A stretch of DNA of 64,000 bases, taken from positions 1,798,001 to 1,862,000 of the forward strand of contig NZ_CP129019.1 in NCBI RefSeq assembly GCF_020524355.2, given 5' to 3'. The position numbers and the translations under genes were made by a program. Source of the DNA: Mesobacillus subterraneus (lineage in GTDB: Bacteria > Bacillota > Bacilli > Bacillales > Cytobacillaceae). Each line of letters opens with the position of its first letter. Positions within the stretch are counted from its first letter, which is position 1. This document shows, in pieces, positions 38,960 through 47,467 of the stretch. The notes below the pieces were generated by a model. The model was not told where the DNA came from. It saw only the letters and a list, made by a program, of their open reading frames with translations, and searched no databases.

Positions 38960-40212
38960 TTGAAAAAACGATTGTTATCTAGTCTGATTTTAGCTGGTGC
39001 TTTGACGGTCTCTTCGGTTCCATTCAATGCACTTGCCCATGACGAACTTGGGGATGTCAATATTGAAAAAGGAGAGAGGGCTGGGTATAGCAACGTTGCT
39101 GTCCCTTTAATGGAGGAGTAAGGGTATTTGATATGAAGGACCCTGCAAATCCTCGGGAGGTCACTGTGTTCGCCAATAATGATATCCCTGGCACATGGCA
39201 GGAAAAAGTGATCGTTCAAAGTGTAAATACACCATCGTTCAAAGGTGACCTGGCTGTGGTCAGTGTGCAGCAACTCAATAGTAAAAATCTGGATTCCAAA
39301 GGCGGATTCCTGCTTTATGACGTTACAAACCCAGCAGAACCAAAAAAGCTTGGATTCTATGAGGTAACAAAGAAAACGAGAGGAACTCATGAATTATATT
39401 TGACCATGCAAGGAAACCGGGCAATCGTACTTGCTGCCAATCCTTATGCGGACTATTATAGCCATGGAGCAGAAAAAGACTTCCAGGTGGTGGATGTCAG
39501 CAATCCTGCAAATCCTCAAAAACTATGGGAGTTCGATCCAAGGTCACTCGAGGAAATTCCGGACGATTTTAACGGATACCATTGGGATTCTCCGGACGGG
39601 AAAGTACGGCCTGTATTCAACCATAGTACAATGATAGATGAAACTGGAAAGTATGCTTATGTCTCGATGTGGGATTTGGGAACAGTCATTTTTGACATCA
39701 GTAACCCAGAAAACCCTAAATTCCTGGGACGCACAGATTTCGGGTCCAGCCAGCAGGGATCCGCACACTCGGCTACACTTGCTAAAGGCGGAAATGTGCT
39801 GATTGAGACGAGGGAAGTTTATAATCCAACGAAAGAAGGCTATGAACAGTCCTATGGGTATACAAGAATCTTCGATATCAAGGATAAAACAAACCCTAAA
39901 TTGCTAAGTGAGTTCAAGACTGATTTAGTTGATAATGTCGAAGATGGTATCACTTTCGCAAACACAGTCCACGACCCTAAAGTCCATGGAAATACATTGT
40001 ACTTGTCACACTATGCGGGAGGTGTATATACGGTGGATATAACTGATCCTGCAAATCCAGTTCAAATCGGACAATACACTCCTGAAAAAAGTGATGTTTG
40101 GGGAGTATATATCAACAAAAACTATATTCTTGCATCTGATATTGGGACAGGATTAAAAGTTTTGTTAAAGAATAATAGTTCGGCAGGAACACAGATTCAG
40201 GGTGTAAAATAG
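38960..40212 (+). pseudogene. Secreted LVIVD-repeat protein, frameshifted
   Basis: The TTG at 38960 (GGAGG 7-8 nt upstream) starts a signal peptide (LLSSLILAGALTVSSVPFNA, cut near ALAHD). The frame hits TAA at 39119. If one C or T is added in the CCCTTT at 39103-39108 the reading becomes VPFNGGVRVFDMKDPANP and runs to 40212, about 417 residues. The downstream part has several LVIVD-type blade repeats (LYDVTNPAEPKK, VVDVSNPANPQKL, VFDISNPENPKFL, TVDITDPANPVQI), so it is probably an extracellular beta-propeller. The N-terminal repeat looks shortened, so a real deletion is also possible. Role unknown. Confidence 0.78.
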
Positions 40213-40255
40213 TTAGCTTCTTTCAAAGGTAATGGTGTTATGAATTGAAAGGATG

Positions 40256-40289
40256 AAAGCACGCGAAAACAGCGTGCTTTTACTATTTC
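40256..40289 (+). terminator. Terminator after the LVIVD gene
   Basis: AAAGCACGC (40256-40264) pairs with GCGTGCTTT (40272-40280), followed by TACTATTTCT. Confidence 0.8.
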
Positions 40290-40374
40290 TCAGACCGAAA
40301 TCGCTAGCTTTTGTGAGGACATGGCGTTATAGGCTGGCCCCACTTGTCCGGGCTGATCGAGGAAGTTAGGCTTT
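40290..40374 (-). repeat. Possible decayed copy (D) of the dispersed modular repeat
   Basis: On the minus strand it reads GATCAGCCCGGACAAGTGGG and, further on, CCTATAACGCCATGTCC. These segments resemble the left half of copy A (CCCCGACAAG..CCAATAACGCCATATC). The right end of the element is not found. Similarity is only by eye. Confidence 0.35.
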
Positions 40375-40410
40375 TAGTACTCTATGAAAAATAAAGACAA
40401 AAACCAACTT

Positions 40411-40435
40411 GTTTATTAATAGATAGAAGGGGTAA
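40411..40435 (+). promoter_or_regulatory. Candidate sigma-B promoter upstream of the YqcI/YcgG gene
   Basis: GTTTAT (40411-40416) and GGGTAA (40430-40435) are separated by 13 nt, close to the sigma-B pattern GTTTAA-N12-14-GGGTAT. The start codon is 34 nt further on. Confidence 0.5.
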
Positions 40436-40469
40436 ATGGTAACTAACTAACTAAGTAGAGGTGTAAATC

Positions 40470-41198
40470 ATGGCAGTTACCAATAGTTATTTGTTTACAA
40501 AAGAGGATATGGTCAATTCAGACCTTGTGCCTGAATGGGTAATAAAGGAATATGGAAATTTCAGGGATGTTGTCACAAATCGTGAGTTCCCATGCTATTT
40601 TGGAATGTCTGCCGAGAAAAAAGGTGAACTCCGCTATTCATATATTAGTCGTGATAATTGGGATCATTTGCCCGGTGCTATTGAAGAGTTCATTGCATTG
40701 TTTGATGACAACAAGCCTCTTATTAGACATGACCTATTTGTGTTCGTCGAGCCTGAAATGGAAGAAAAGACAATCGAATACTATCGTGGATATTTTTGGA
40801 ATGTCATTCAGTTTTTACATGAAAAAGATACACAGCCATGGCCTGCAGATTATCCGAAAGATTCTGATCATCATTTATGGGCATTTTCCTTTGCAGGCGA
40901 ACCATTCTTTGCCTTTGGTAATGCTCCGGCCTATAAACAGAGGAAAACAAGGGACCTTGGCAATAGTCTAGTTATTGGTTTTCAGCCGCGTCGAATTTTT
41001 GATGGACTTGAAGGAACCTCAAAGGGTGGAATTATGTCACGGGAAAAGGTCAGGGAGCGCGTTGAGAAATGGGACAACCTGCCAAAGCACCCTAATGTAA
41101 GCCATTATGGGGATCCTGATCATCGAGAATGGAAAATGTATTTTATAGGAGACGACAGCAAACCAATTGAAGGCAAATGTCCTTTTCATCATAAATAA
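40470..41198 (+). CDS. YqcI/YcgG family protein
   Basis: The 242-residue protein matches the YqcI/YcgG family: FPCYFGMSAEKKGELRYSYI near the start, FFAFGNAPAYKQRKTRDLG in the middle, and EGKCPFHHK at the end. The family's biochemical role is not established. The C-terminal Cys and His residues are notable. The ATG at 40470 follows AGAGGTGTAAATC. A sigma-B-like promoter precedes it and a strong terminator follows. Confidence 0.85.
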   Translation: MAVTNSYLFTKEDMVNSDLVPEWVIKEYGNFRDVVTNREFPCYFGMSAEKKGELRYSYISRDNWDHLPGAIEEFIALFDDNKPLIRHDLFVFVEPEMEEKTIEYYRGYFWNVIQFLHEKDTQPWPADYPKDSDHHLWAFSFAGEPFFAFGNAPAYKQRKTRDLGNSLVIGFQPRRIFDGLEGTSKGGIMSREKVRERVEKWDNLPKHPNVSHYGDPDHREWKMYFIGDDSKPIEGKCPFHHK

Positions 41199-41200
41199 CA

Positions 41201-41239
41201 CAAAAGGCTAAATTCTACTATTAGAATTTAGCCTTTTGT
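41201..41239 (+). terminator. Terminator after the YqcI/YcgG gene
   Basis: A 17-bp stem (41201-41217 with 41222-41238) is directly behind the stop codon. Confidence 0.88.
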
Positions 41240-41451
41240 GTTAGGAATATCTCTAGATTTCATTAAAATATTTTACTGTGATGCACGGTGTTATCAATTG
41301 AATCAATAGAAACAATCAATCATGGATTATTAAAACCGGCACATTAATAATGTCAAATTATTACTTGTTTTGCTATAATTGTATTGGGCTAGAACTTATT
41401 CAAAGAATTGACATCCACATCCCATAATTTTTTTGAAGGGAAGGATGCTAT

Positions 41452-41733
41452 ATGAAGGCTACAGGAATTGTGAGGAAAACAGATCAGCTTGGCAGGGTGG
41501 TCATACCGATGGAGCTCAGGAAAAAACTGAGTATCGGGGAAAGTGATCCGCTCGAAATATTTGTGGATGAGGATATGATTATCCTAAAGAAATACATGCC
41601 AGATCTGACTTGTCTCATTACGGGAACGATCAGCAATGACAACATGACACTGGCTAATGGTAAAATCGTCTTAAGTAAAGAAGGAGCAGAGCAATTGGTC
41701 AAAGAATTGCAAAGCTATGTTGCGACCAGCTAG
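41452..41733 (+). CDS. AbrB-family transition-state regulator
   Basis: The 93-residue protein has the swapped-hairpin DNA-binding domain of AbrB (residues 1-50: MKATGIVRKTDQLGRVVIPM then ELRKKLSI) and a C-terminal multimerisation half. AbrB and its paralogue Abh repress post-exponential genes; this copy could be either. AAGGGAAGGATGCTAT precedes the ATG at 41452. Monocistronic. Confidence 0.9.
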   Translation: MKATGIVRKTDQLGRVVIPMELRKKLSIGESDPLEIFVDEDMIILKKYMPDLTCLITGTISNDNMTLANGKIVLSKEGAEQLVKELQSYVATS

Positions 41734-41739
41734 AATAAA

Positions 41740-41780
41740 CATTAGGCAGTCCTCAAATGAAGAGGACTGCCTTTATTTCT
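41740..41780. terminator. Bidirectional terminator between the AbrB-family gene and arcA
   Basis: AGGCAGTCCTC (41744-41754) pairs with GAGGACTGCCT (41762-41772). Confidence 0.88.
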
Positions 41781-41785
41781 ACCTA

Positions 41786-43018
41786 TTAAAGATCATTGCG
41801 ATAAATTGGCATGCTCATGCAGCGTGGGCCACCGCGTCCTCGTGACAGCTCCGAGCTTGGAATCTCAATGACTTCCACCCCATTTTTACGCAACAGGTCA
41901 TTCGAAACATAGTTACGGTCATAAGTAACGACCACACCTGGTGCAATCGCAAGTGTATTAGAGCCGTCATTCCACTGTTCGCGGGCAGCTGCAATTTCAT
42001 GCCCGCCGCCACAAGGAATCAGGACGAGCTCCTGTAGGCCAAGGACTTCTTTTAGTGTCTCGGTCAGATTTGAGCGCTCAGATATATTAAGCGTGTCAGG
42101 ATCCATGCCTTTTTCGAGAATATAGATTTTCATATTTCCGTTAGGGCCTTCAATGCCATGATGGATTGTGAATTTCTCATGATCTACCATTGTAAAGACG
42201 GTATCAAGATGCATATAGGCTCTTAATTTAGGGATTTCAACAGCAACTACTTTTTTGATTGTATCGTTTCTTGCAAAGATCCGCTTCGCCAATTTCTCAA
42301 TCGCCTGTGCAGACGTTCTTGCACTAACCCCAATCGCAATCACCTCAGGACTGAGAACCAGCTCGTCGCCACCTTCAATTGGATAATACTCATCACGATC
42401 ATACCAATGTGGAATATCATGCTGTGAGAATCTTGGATGGTGCCTCATGATAAAGTCCATGAACAAAGATTCTCTTTTTCTCGCACCTTCACACATCTTG
42501 TTAATAGAGACACCATTCCCAATAACAGCTGCCGGGTCTCTTGTAAAATAAAGATTTGGCATTGGATCCAGGAAGAAGGGATAGTAATCATCGAGCAGCT
42601 CATGTAAGTGAACTTTTTTCTCTGGCTCGATTTCGGATTTAAGAACTCCAGACATGACTTTTCGGATCATTTCATCAGTTGAAAGAGACTGAAGATACTC
42701 TTCGACTGTTCGCCTCGAGCCATTCAGATTGGTTTTGCTTTCATTCAATACTTGGTCAATGAACTGTTGATGTAATTCATCAGTTTTTAATGCTTCTTCC
42801 ATTAATTTTTCCAAATAGAGAACTTCAACACCGCGGTTTCTTAATACATCGGCGAAATAATCATGCTCTTTTTGAACCGCCGGCAGGTAAGGGATATCAT
42901 CAAACAGGAGCCGTTCCAGGTATTTGGGTGTCAGGTTTTCGACTTCCTTTCCTGGCTGATGTAAGACGACGGATTTTAACTCGCCAATTTCGGATGTTAC
43001 ATTCAAAGGGTATTGCAT
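41786..43018 (-). CDS. arcA: Arginine deiminase
   Basis: The 410-residue enzyme converts arginine to citrulline and ammonia. Family motifs are present: [39 protein letters not shown], and the catalytic Cys in [12 protein letters not shown]. The ATG at 43018 has GGAGG 8 nt upstream. It stands alone: no arcB, arcC, arcD or argR-like gene is adjacent, so either the rest of the pathway is elsewhere or the enzyme has another role (nitrogen supply, acid defence). Confidence 0.95.
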   Translation of the reverse strand: MQYPLNVTSEIGELKSVVLHQPGKEVENLTPKYLERLLFDDIPYLPAVQKEHDYFADVLRNRGVEVLYLEKLMEEALKTDELHQQFIDQVLNESKTNLNGSRRTVEEYLQSLSTDEMIRKVMSGVLKSEIEPEKKVHLHELLDDYYPFFLDPMPNLYFTRDPAAVIGNGVSINKMCEGARKRESLFMDFIMRHHPRFSQHDIPHWYDRDEYYPIEGGDELVLSPEVIAIGVSARTSAQAIEKLAKRIFARNDTIKKVVAVEIPKLRAYMHLDTVFTMVDHEKFTIHHGIEGPNGNMKIYILEKGMDPDTLNISERSNLTETLKEVLGLQELVLIPCGGGHEIAAAREQWNDGSNTLAIAPGVVVTYDRNYVSNDLLRKNGVEVIEIPSSELSRGRGGPRCMSMPIYRNDL

Positions 43019-43493
43019 ATAAGTAGCCTCCATATTCAGTATCTATTTCTATATGAAATAAGGAGGAAGTGATTATTATGTAAAACTCAAATTTCACTGC
43101 CCCCGCCAAACTGCTTGCCTGCAGACTGGCTCCCTTTTCTTTACCCTAATAATTACTTTCAAACCTACTTTTAAAGCTCATTATGTAAAAGTTTAGGAGA
43201 AGAGCCTCTCTTCAAAGTCTGTAATAGGGCTTCACTTGGAATATTACCTTCATTGCAAAATCGTCCTGTCATAAATATCATGCATTTTGACAAAAAATAG
43301 GGGAAACTAAACAGATAAAAAAGAAAGCGTTTTCTGTCCTTCATAGATGTACAAATAAAATTTATATGATAAAGTATATTTTGTGAACACACATTAAACA
43401 TGGAAAAAGAGGCGAAAATATTGTCCTCTCCAAAAAGACAGATGTATCCATTATAATGACATGCCAAATGTGACGGCAGAAAGGGGATTTACG
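43019..43493. other. Intergenic region between divergent arcA and kbl
   Basis: About 470 nt without a convincing gene. A 98-codon minus-strand frame (43171-43467) has no ribosome binding site and an odd composition. A cre-like site lies at 43322-43335. TATAAT near 43454 could be the kbl -10 element, though its -35 is unclear. Confidence 0.4.
43322..43335 (+). promoter_or_regulatory. cre-like CcpA site
   Basis: AGAAAGCGTTTTCT fits the cre consensus TGWAARCGYTWNCW at 13 of 14 positions. It lies 160 nt before kbl and 300 nt before arcA, both amino-acid catabolic genes that CcpA could repress on glucose. Confidence 0.5.
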
Positions 43494-44684
43494 ATGTCTA
43501 GTAAAACATTGGATCAATTTTTAAATGAAAACCTGGAGGATTTAAAAGGGAAGGGTTTATATAATGTAATCGACCCGCTTGAGAGCCCCAATGGACCGGT
43601 TATAACCATTAACGGGGAAGAGATGATCAACCTCTCCTCAAATAACTACCTTGGACTTGCTACGGATGAAAGACTGAAAAAGACTGCAGATGAAGCTATT
43701 GAAAAATTTGGAGTAGGAGCAGGTGCAGTTCGAACAATCAATGGTACACTCGAGCTCCATATTGAACTTGAGGAAGTATTGGCGAAGTTCAAGAAGACCG
43801 AAGCAGCGATTGCGTACCAATCTGGGTTCATGTGCAATATGGCTGCCATTTCAGCTGTAATGGATAAAAACGATGCCATACTTTCTGATGAACTGAACCA
43901 TGCTTCAATCATCGATGGTTGCCGATTGTCCAGAGCGAAGATCATCCGCTTTAACCACTCGGATATGGAAGACCTTCGCACAAAAGCGAAGGAAGCGAAA
44001 GAGTCAGGCCAATACAATAAAATCATGGTTATTACTGACGGAGTTTTCTCAATGGACGGAGACATCGCAAAGCTTCCTGAAATTGTAGAAATAGCAGAAG
44101 AATTCGACCTCATTACCTATGTCGATGATGCACATGGTTCTGGTGTGCTTGGTGAAGGAGCTGGAACGGTTAAGCATTTCGGCCTCTCAGATAAAGTGGA
44201 TTTCCAAATTGGAACTCTATCAAAGGCTATTGGCGTAGTTGGAGGATATGTTGCGGGTAAACAAAACTTGATTGATTGGCTGAAGGTTAGAAGCCGTCCG
44301 TTCCTTTTCTCAACTTCACTCACTCCGGCTGACGTTGCTGCCAGCAAAAAAGCAATCGAAATTTTGATGGAAAGCACAGAATTGAACGAGCGTTTATGGG
44401 AAAATGCAAACTATCTGAAGGAAGGACTGCAAAAACTTGGCTTCGACATTGGCCATTCTGAGACTCCAATCACTCCTTGTATCATTGGTGATGAAGTCAA
44501 GACACAGCAGTTCAGCAAAAGGCTTTATGAAGAGGGTGTATACGCTAAATCAATTGTATTCCCTACCGTACCACGCGGAACCGGCCGTGTAAGGAATATG
44601 CCTTCGGCAGCGCATACAAAGGAAATGTTAGACAATGCCATTTCCATTTATGAAAAAGTAGGCAAGGAATTAGAAATTATTTAA
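43494..44684 (+). CDS. kbl: Glycine C-acetyltransferase (2-amino-3-ketobutyrate CoA ligase)
   Basis: This 396-residue PLP enzyme of the alpha-oxoamine synthase family splits 2-amino-3-ketobutyrate with CoA into glycine and acetyl-CoA. The motifs are [30 protein letters not shown], and the PLP-binding Lys in [15 protein letters not shown]. The ATG at 43494 has AGGGGATTTACG upstream. It works with the threonine dehydrogenase at 44897; a terminator-like stem and a dispersed repeat separate the two. Confidence 0.95.
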   Translation: MSSKTLDQFLNENLEDLKGKGLYNVIDPLESPNGPVITINGEEMINLSSNNYLGLATDERLKKTADEAIEKFGVGAGAVRTINGTLELHIELEEVLAKFKKTEAAIAYQSGFMCNMAAISAVMDKNDAILSDELNHASIIDGCRLSRAKIIRFNHSDMEDLRTKAKEAKESGQYNKIMVITDGVFSMDGDIAKLPEIVEIAEEFDLITYVDDAHGSGVLGEGAGTVKHFGLSDKVDFQIGTLSKAIGVVGGYVAGKQNLIDWLKVRSRPFLFSTSLTPADVAASKKAIEILMESTELNERLWENANYLKEGLQKLGFDIGHSETPITPCIIGDEVKTQQFSKRLYEEGVYAKSIVFPTVPRGTGRVRNMPSAAHTKEMLDNAISIYEKVGKELEII

Positions 44685-44690
44685 ATGAAT

Positions 44691-44728
44691 AGACCGGTTT
44701 GAATGACAAGCCGGCCTATGTTTTTAGT
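44691..44728 (+). terminator. Probable terminator after kbl
   Basis: GACCGGTTTG (44692-44701) pairs with CAAGCCGGCC (44707-44716) with G-U and mismatch positions, followed by TATGTTTTTAG. Confidence 0.6.
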
Positions 44729-44755
44729 TTAGTTTGATTTTTGCATAAAGAATAG

Positions 44756-44876
44756 TGTCTAGCTCCAGCGCCTAGCCCCTCGAGACGCTTCGGCCCGCCC
44801 AATGAAGTCAAAGTACGACTTCACTGATCGGTCCTCCAGCGCTAGTCGGGGCTGGTCAAGGCGCATGAGCTTTTCG
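44756..44876 (-). repeat. Dispersed modular repeat, copy C (short form)
   Basis: On the plus strand it starts TGTCTAGCTCCAGCGCCTAG and CCCCTCGAG, and ends GCTAGTCGGGGCTGGTCAAG and GCGC..CTTTTCG. It is the reverse complement of copy B's two ends with no insert. An internal palindrome is formed by GAAGTCAAAG and CGACTTCA. It lies between kbl and the threonine dehydrogenase gene. Confidence 0.8.
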
Positions 44877-44896
44877 TTTCAGGAGGAATACATAGA

Positions 44897-45842
44897 ATGA
44901 AGAAAATCTTAATAACTGGCGCTCTTGGCCAGATTGGTTCTGAATTAACAGTTAAACTACGTGACATCTATGGGCAGGATAATGTAATTGCGACAGACAT
45001 CAGAAAAACCGATTCAGCAGCTACTGCGAACGGTCCATTCGAGATCCTTGATGTCATGGACGCAAACAAAATGGCCGACCTGGCGAAGAAATATAACGTC
45101 GATACTATCATGCATATGGCAGCATTGCTGTCTGCCACGGCTGAAACGAATCCGGTATTTGCCTGGAACCTTAATATGGGCGGATTAATGAACGCGCTTG
45201 AAACTGCAAGAGAACTAGATTTGCAATTTTTCACACCGAGTTCCATTGGCGCTTTCGGGGCCTAATACGCCAAAAGACAATACCCCACAGGACACGATCC
45301 AGCGTCCGACGACAATGTATGGTGTCAACAAGGTTGCCGGAGAACTGCTGGCTGATTACTATTTCCACCGTTTCGGGGTAGACACAAGAGGCGTAAGATT
45401 CCCGGGGTTGATTTCTTACGTAACCCCTCCCGGCGGCGGTACAACAGATTATGCAGTTGAGATTTACTATGAAGCAATCAAGAATGGGAAATACAGTTCG
45501 TATATTGATAAAGGCACGTACATGGACATGATGTACATGCCAGATGCGCTCGGGGCTATCATTGACTTGATGGAAACTGACCCTACCAAGTTGATTCACA
45601 GAAATGCTTTTAATGTTACGGCAATGAGCTTTGATCCAGAGGAACTTGCAGCGGAAATCAAGAAGCATATTCCGGGGTTTGAAATCTCCTATAATGTCGA
45701 TCCTGTGAGACAGGCTATTGCCGGCAGCTGGCCGAATTCTATCGATGCATCAGCTGCAGCAGAAGAGTGGGGCTTCAAGGCGAAGTATGATCTTTCAAGT
45801 ATGACTGCTGACATGCTGGAAAAATTGAAAGCAAAACTATAA
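44897..45842 (+). pseudogene. tdh: L-threonine 3-dehydrogenase, NAD-epimerase type, frameshifted
   Basis: Read as one gene it encodes 314 residues of the short-chain epimerase-like threonine dehydrogenase family, which oxidises threonine to 2-amino-3-ketobutyrate for Kbl. The N-terminus has the NAD motif [12 protein letters not shown]. The frame breaks after SSIGAFG in GGGGCC at 45257-45262; three G instead of four would give [14 protein letters not shown]. The catalytic Tyr-Lys pair is TMYGVNKVAGE. The rest is intact, so an assembly error is likely. GGAGG lies 12-13 nt before the ATG. Confidence 0.87.
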
Positions 45843-45847
45843 TTAAA

Positions 45848-45885
45848 AAGAAAAGGTGAAATCTCATTGATTTCACCTTTTTACA
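45848..45885. terminator. Bidirectional terminator between tdh and selD
   Basis: AAAAGGTGAAATC (45851-45863) pairs with GATTTCACCTTTT (45869-45881). The stem enters the last codons of selD. Confidence 0.88.
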
Positions 45886-46928
45886 TAGATTAGTTTTTCT
45901 TTCTTTTCTGTGACTTTCCCAACTATAGCGGCGTAAGCGAGCCCTTTGTTTTTTAAGGCTTCCACGTACTGCCCGGCTTCACTTTCAGGAAGCGAAACAA
46001 GGAGTCCTCCCGAAGTGATTGCGTCACAGAGTACTAACTGTTCTTCAGTCGATATGTCCTGATACTCCACATCGTTATCCAGCCATTTATGGTTGGATTT
46101 TGATCCCCCAGGGACAATTCCTTTTGCAGCTAATTCATATGTACCATCTAATACTGGTACATCCGATAATGAAATCTCAAAACTGACATTGCTGCCACGA
46201 GCAATCTCACTGCCATGCCCAAGCAGTCCGAATCCTGTTACATCCGTCACCGCGTGTGGTGTGAAATCTTTTAGGGCATCTGCTGCAGATTTGTTCAGTA
46301 AAGCCATTGTTTCGGTTACTGCCTGCTCCTGCTCCGCAGTTACTGCACTTCGCTTGATTCCTGTAGTCAAGATCCCGACTCCAATAGGTTTTGATAAAAC
46401 AAGCAAGTCACCTGGTTCTGCACCGATATTTTTCCAGATGGCACCAGGATGGGCAACACCCGTTACAGATAAACCGAATTTAGGTTCCTGGTCATCGATT
46501 GAATGCCCGCCAATTGTTACTGCGCCAGCTTCTTTCACTTTGTCACCAGCACCTCTTAATATATCTGCTAGCATATCCGGACCAAGTTTTTTAATGGGAT
46601 ATCCTACAATATTAAGGACTGTTTTAGGTTCGCCGCCCATAGCATAAACATCGCTCAGGGCATTCGCAGCTGCAATCTGCCCAAACATATATGGGTCGTC
46701 CACGACAGGGGTGAAGTAATCAATCGTTTGGATCAGGGCGATATCCTCGGTAATTTTATATACACCTGCATCATCGGAAGTCTCATGTCCGACTAGCAAT
46801 TCAGGAACACTTTCCTGCGCTGGCAATAGACGCAAAACTTGCGTCAAGTCCTCAGGACTAATTTTGCATCCTCAGCCTGCCTTTGTTGATAGTGATGTCA
46901 AACGGATTTTCTCATTTTCACTCAACAT
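45873..46928 (-). CDS. selD: Selenophosphate synthetase, itself a selenoprotein (in-frame UGA = Sec19)
   Basis: SelD makes selenophosphate from selenide and ATP. The ATG at 46928 has GGAGG 5 nt upstream and reads MLSENEKIRLTSLSTKAG, then TGA (46872-46874), then GCKISPEDLTQVLRLLP. This is the SelD active-site motif, in which the residue at the TGA is Cys or selenocysteine. The rest is typical: GGHSIDDQEPKFGLSVTG, TDVTGFGLLGH. With Sec19 the protein is 351 residues. Gene callers that stop at TGA would start it at 46847 and lose the catalytic N-terminus. Hairpins right after the UGA fit a bacterial SECIS. Confidence 0.93.
46829..46859 (-). promoter_or_regulatory. Candidate SECIS element(s) of selD
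   Basis: Two hairpins follow the UGA on the minus strand. AGTCC-TGA-GGACT (46859-46847) has its loop 18-20 nt after the UGA. GACGCAA-GTT-TTGCGTC (46845-46829) has a 7-bp stem with loop GTT about 34-36 nt after it. Bacterial SelB recognises a hairpin loop with G and U roughly 16-37 nt behind the UGA; either could serve. Confidence 0.6.
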
Positions 46929-47062
46929 GATCACCTCCACAAAAAAGTATACTCTTTCTTGTTTTTAAAATCATCCTTAAGCTATTATTATTTGCACTGA
47001 CAATGGCTTTACACTAAAATGACAGTAAAAACATATTAAAAGTATTACAGGGGGATTTCGCA

Positions 47063-47302
47063 ATGAAGAATTTTCAAGTAACTATCCAATTTTGCATGCA
47101 GTGAAATTATGCACCAAAAGCCGCGAGTTTCGCGGAAGAATTATTCACCCATTTCCGGAGTCAGATTGAGAAAATGGAACTGATCCCAGCTTCTAAAGGA
47201 GCTTTCGAAGTAACAATAAATGGTCAGCCAATATATTCGAAACTGGATACAGGTGTTTTCCCTGATTCAGACGAAATGATCAAGCAAATGGAAGCGATGT
47301 AA
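47063..47302 (+). CDS. SelW/Rdx-family selenoprotein with C-x-x-U motif, 79 aa
   Basis: The ATG at 47063 (AGGGGGATT upstream) reads MKNFQVTIQFCMQ, then TGA (47102-47104), then NYAPKAASFAEELFTHF and on to TAA at 47302. The C-M-Q-U motif near residues 11-14 and the short thioredoxin-like fold are those of the Rdx family (SelW, SelT, SelH and bacterial relatives), small redox proteins. The C-terminal part (AFEVTINGQPIYSKLDTGVF then PDSDEMIKQM) matches the family pattern of a strand, a G-x-P turn and F-P-D/E. A perfect hairpin follows the UGA. It lies between selD and selA, divergent from selD. Confidence 0.9.
47121..47135 (+). promoter_or_regulatory. Bacterial SECIS hairpin of the SelW-like gene
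   Basis: CCGCG-AGTTT-CGCGG forms a perfect 5-bp GC stem whose loop (47126-47130) is 22-26 nt after the UGA at 47102-47104. The loop contains G and U, as SelB requires in the few bacterial SECIS elements studied. Confidence 0.75.
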
Positions 47303-47307
47303 TCATG

Positions 47308-47333
47308 CCCTGGCAACTAGCCGGGGTTTTTTT
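47308..47333 (+). terminator. Terminator after the SelW-like gene
   Basis: CCCTGGC (47308-47314) pairs with GCCGGGG (47320-47326), followed by TTTTTTT. It makes the SelW-like gene a separate unit from selA. Confidence 0.85.
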
Positions 47334-47467
47334 AATACACTTTATCGTGTTATTCACGGTCTATAAGCTTCCCATTTATCCTGCATGTTCACCGTTTTGA
47401 AAAAACTTTTAATTGGGCAATAATGATATAATTAATGAATGCACTAATGTTGTGGGGGAGATCAAGT

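Noticed and set aside
38866..39390. 174-codon minus-strand frame
   Set aside because: It is antisense to the signal peptide and first part of the LVIVD gene and has poor composition.
43171..43467. 98-codon minus-strand frame in the arcA-kbl gap
   Set aside because: No ribosome binding site; rich in Phe, Cys and Met in a way typical of AT-rich non-coding DNA.
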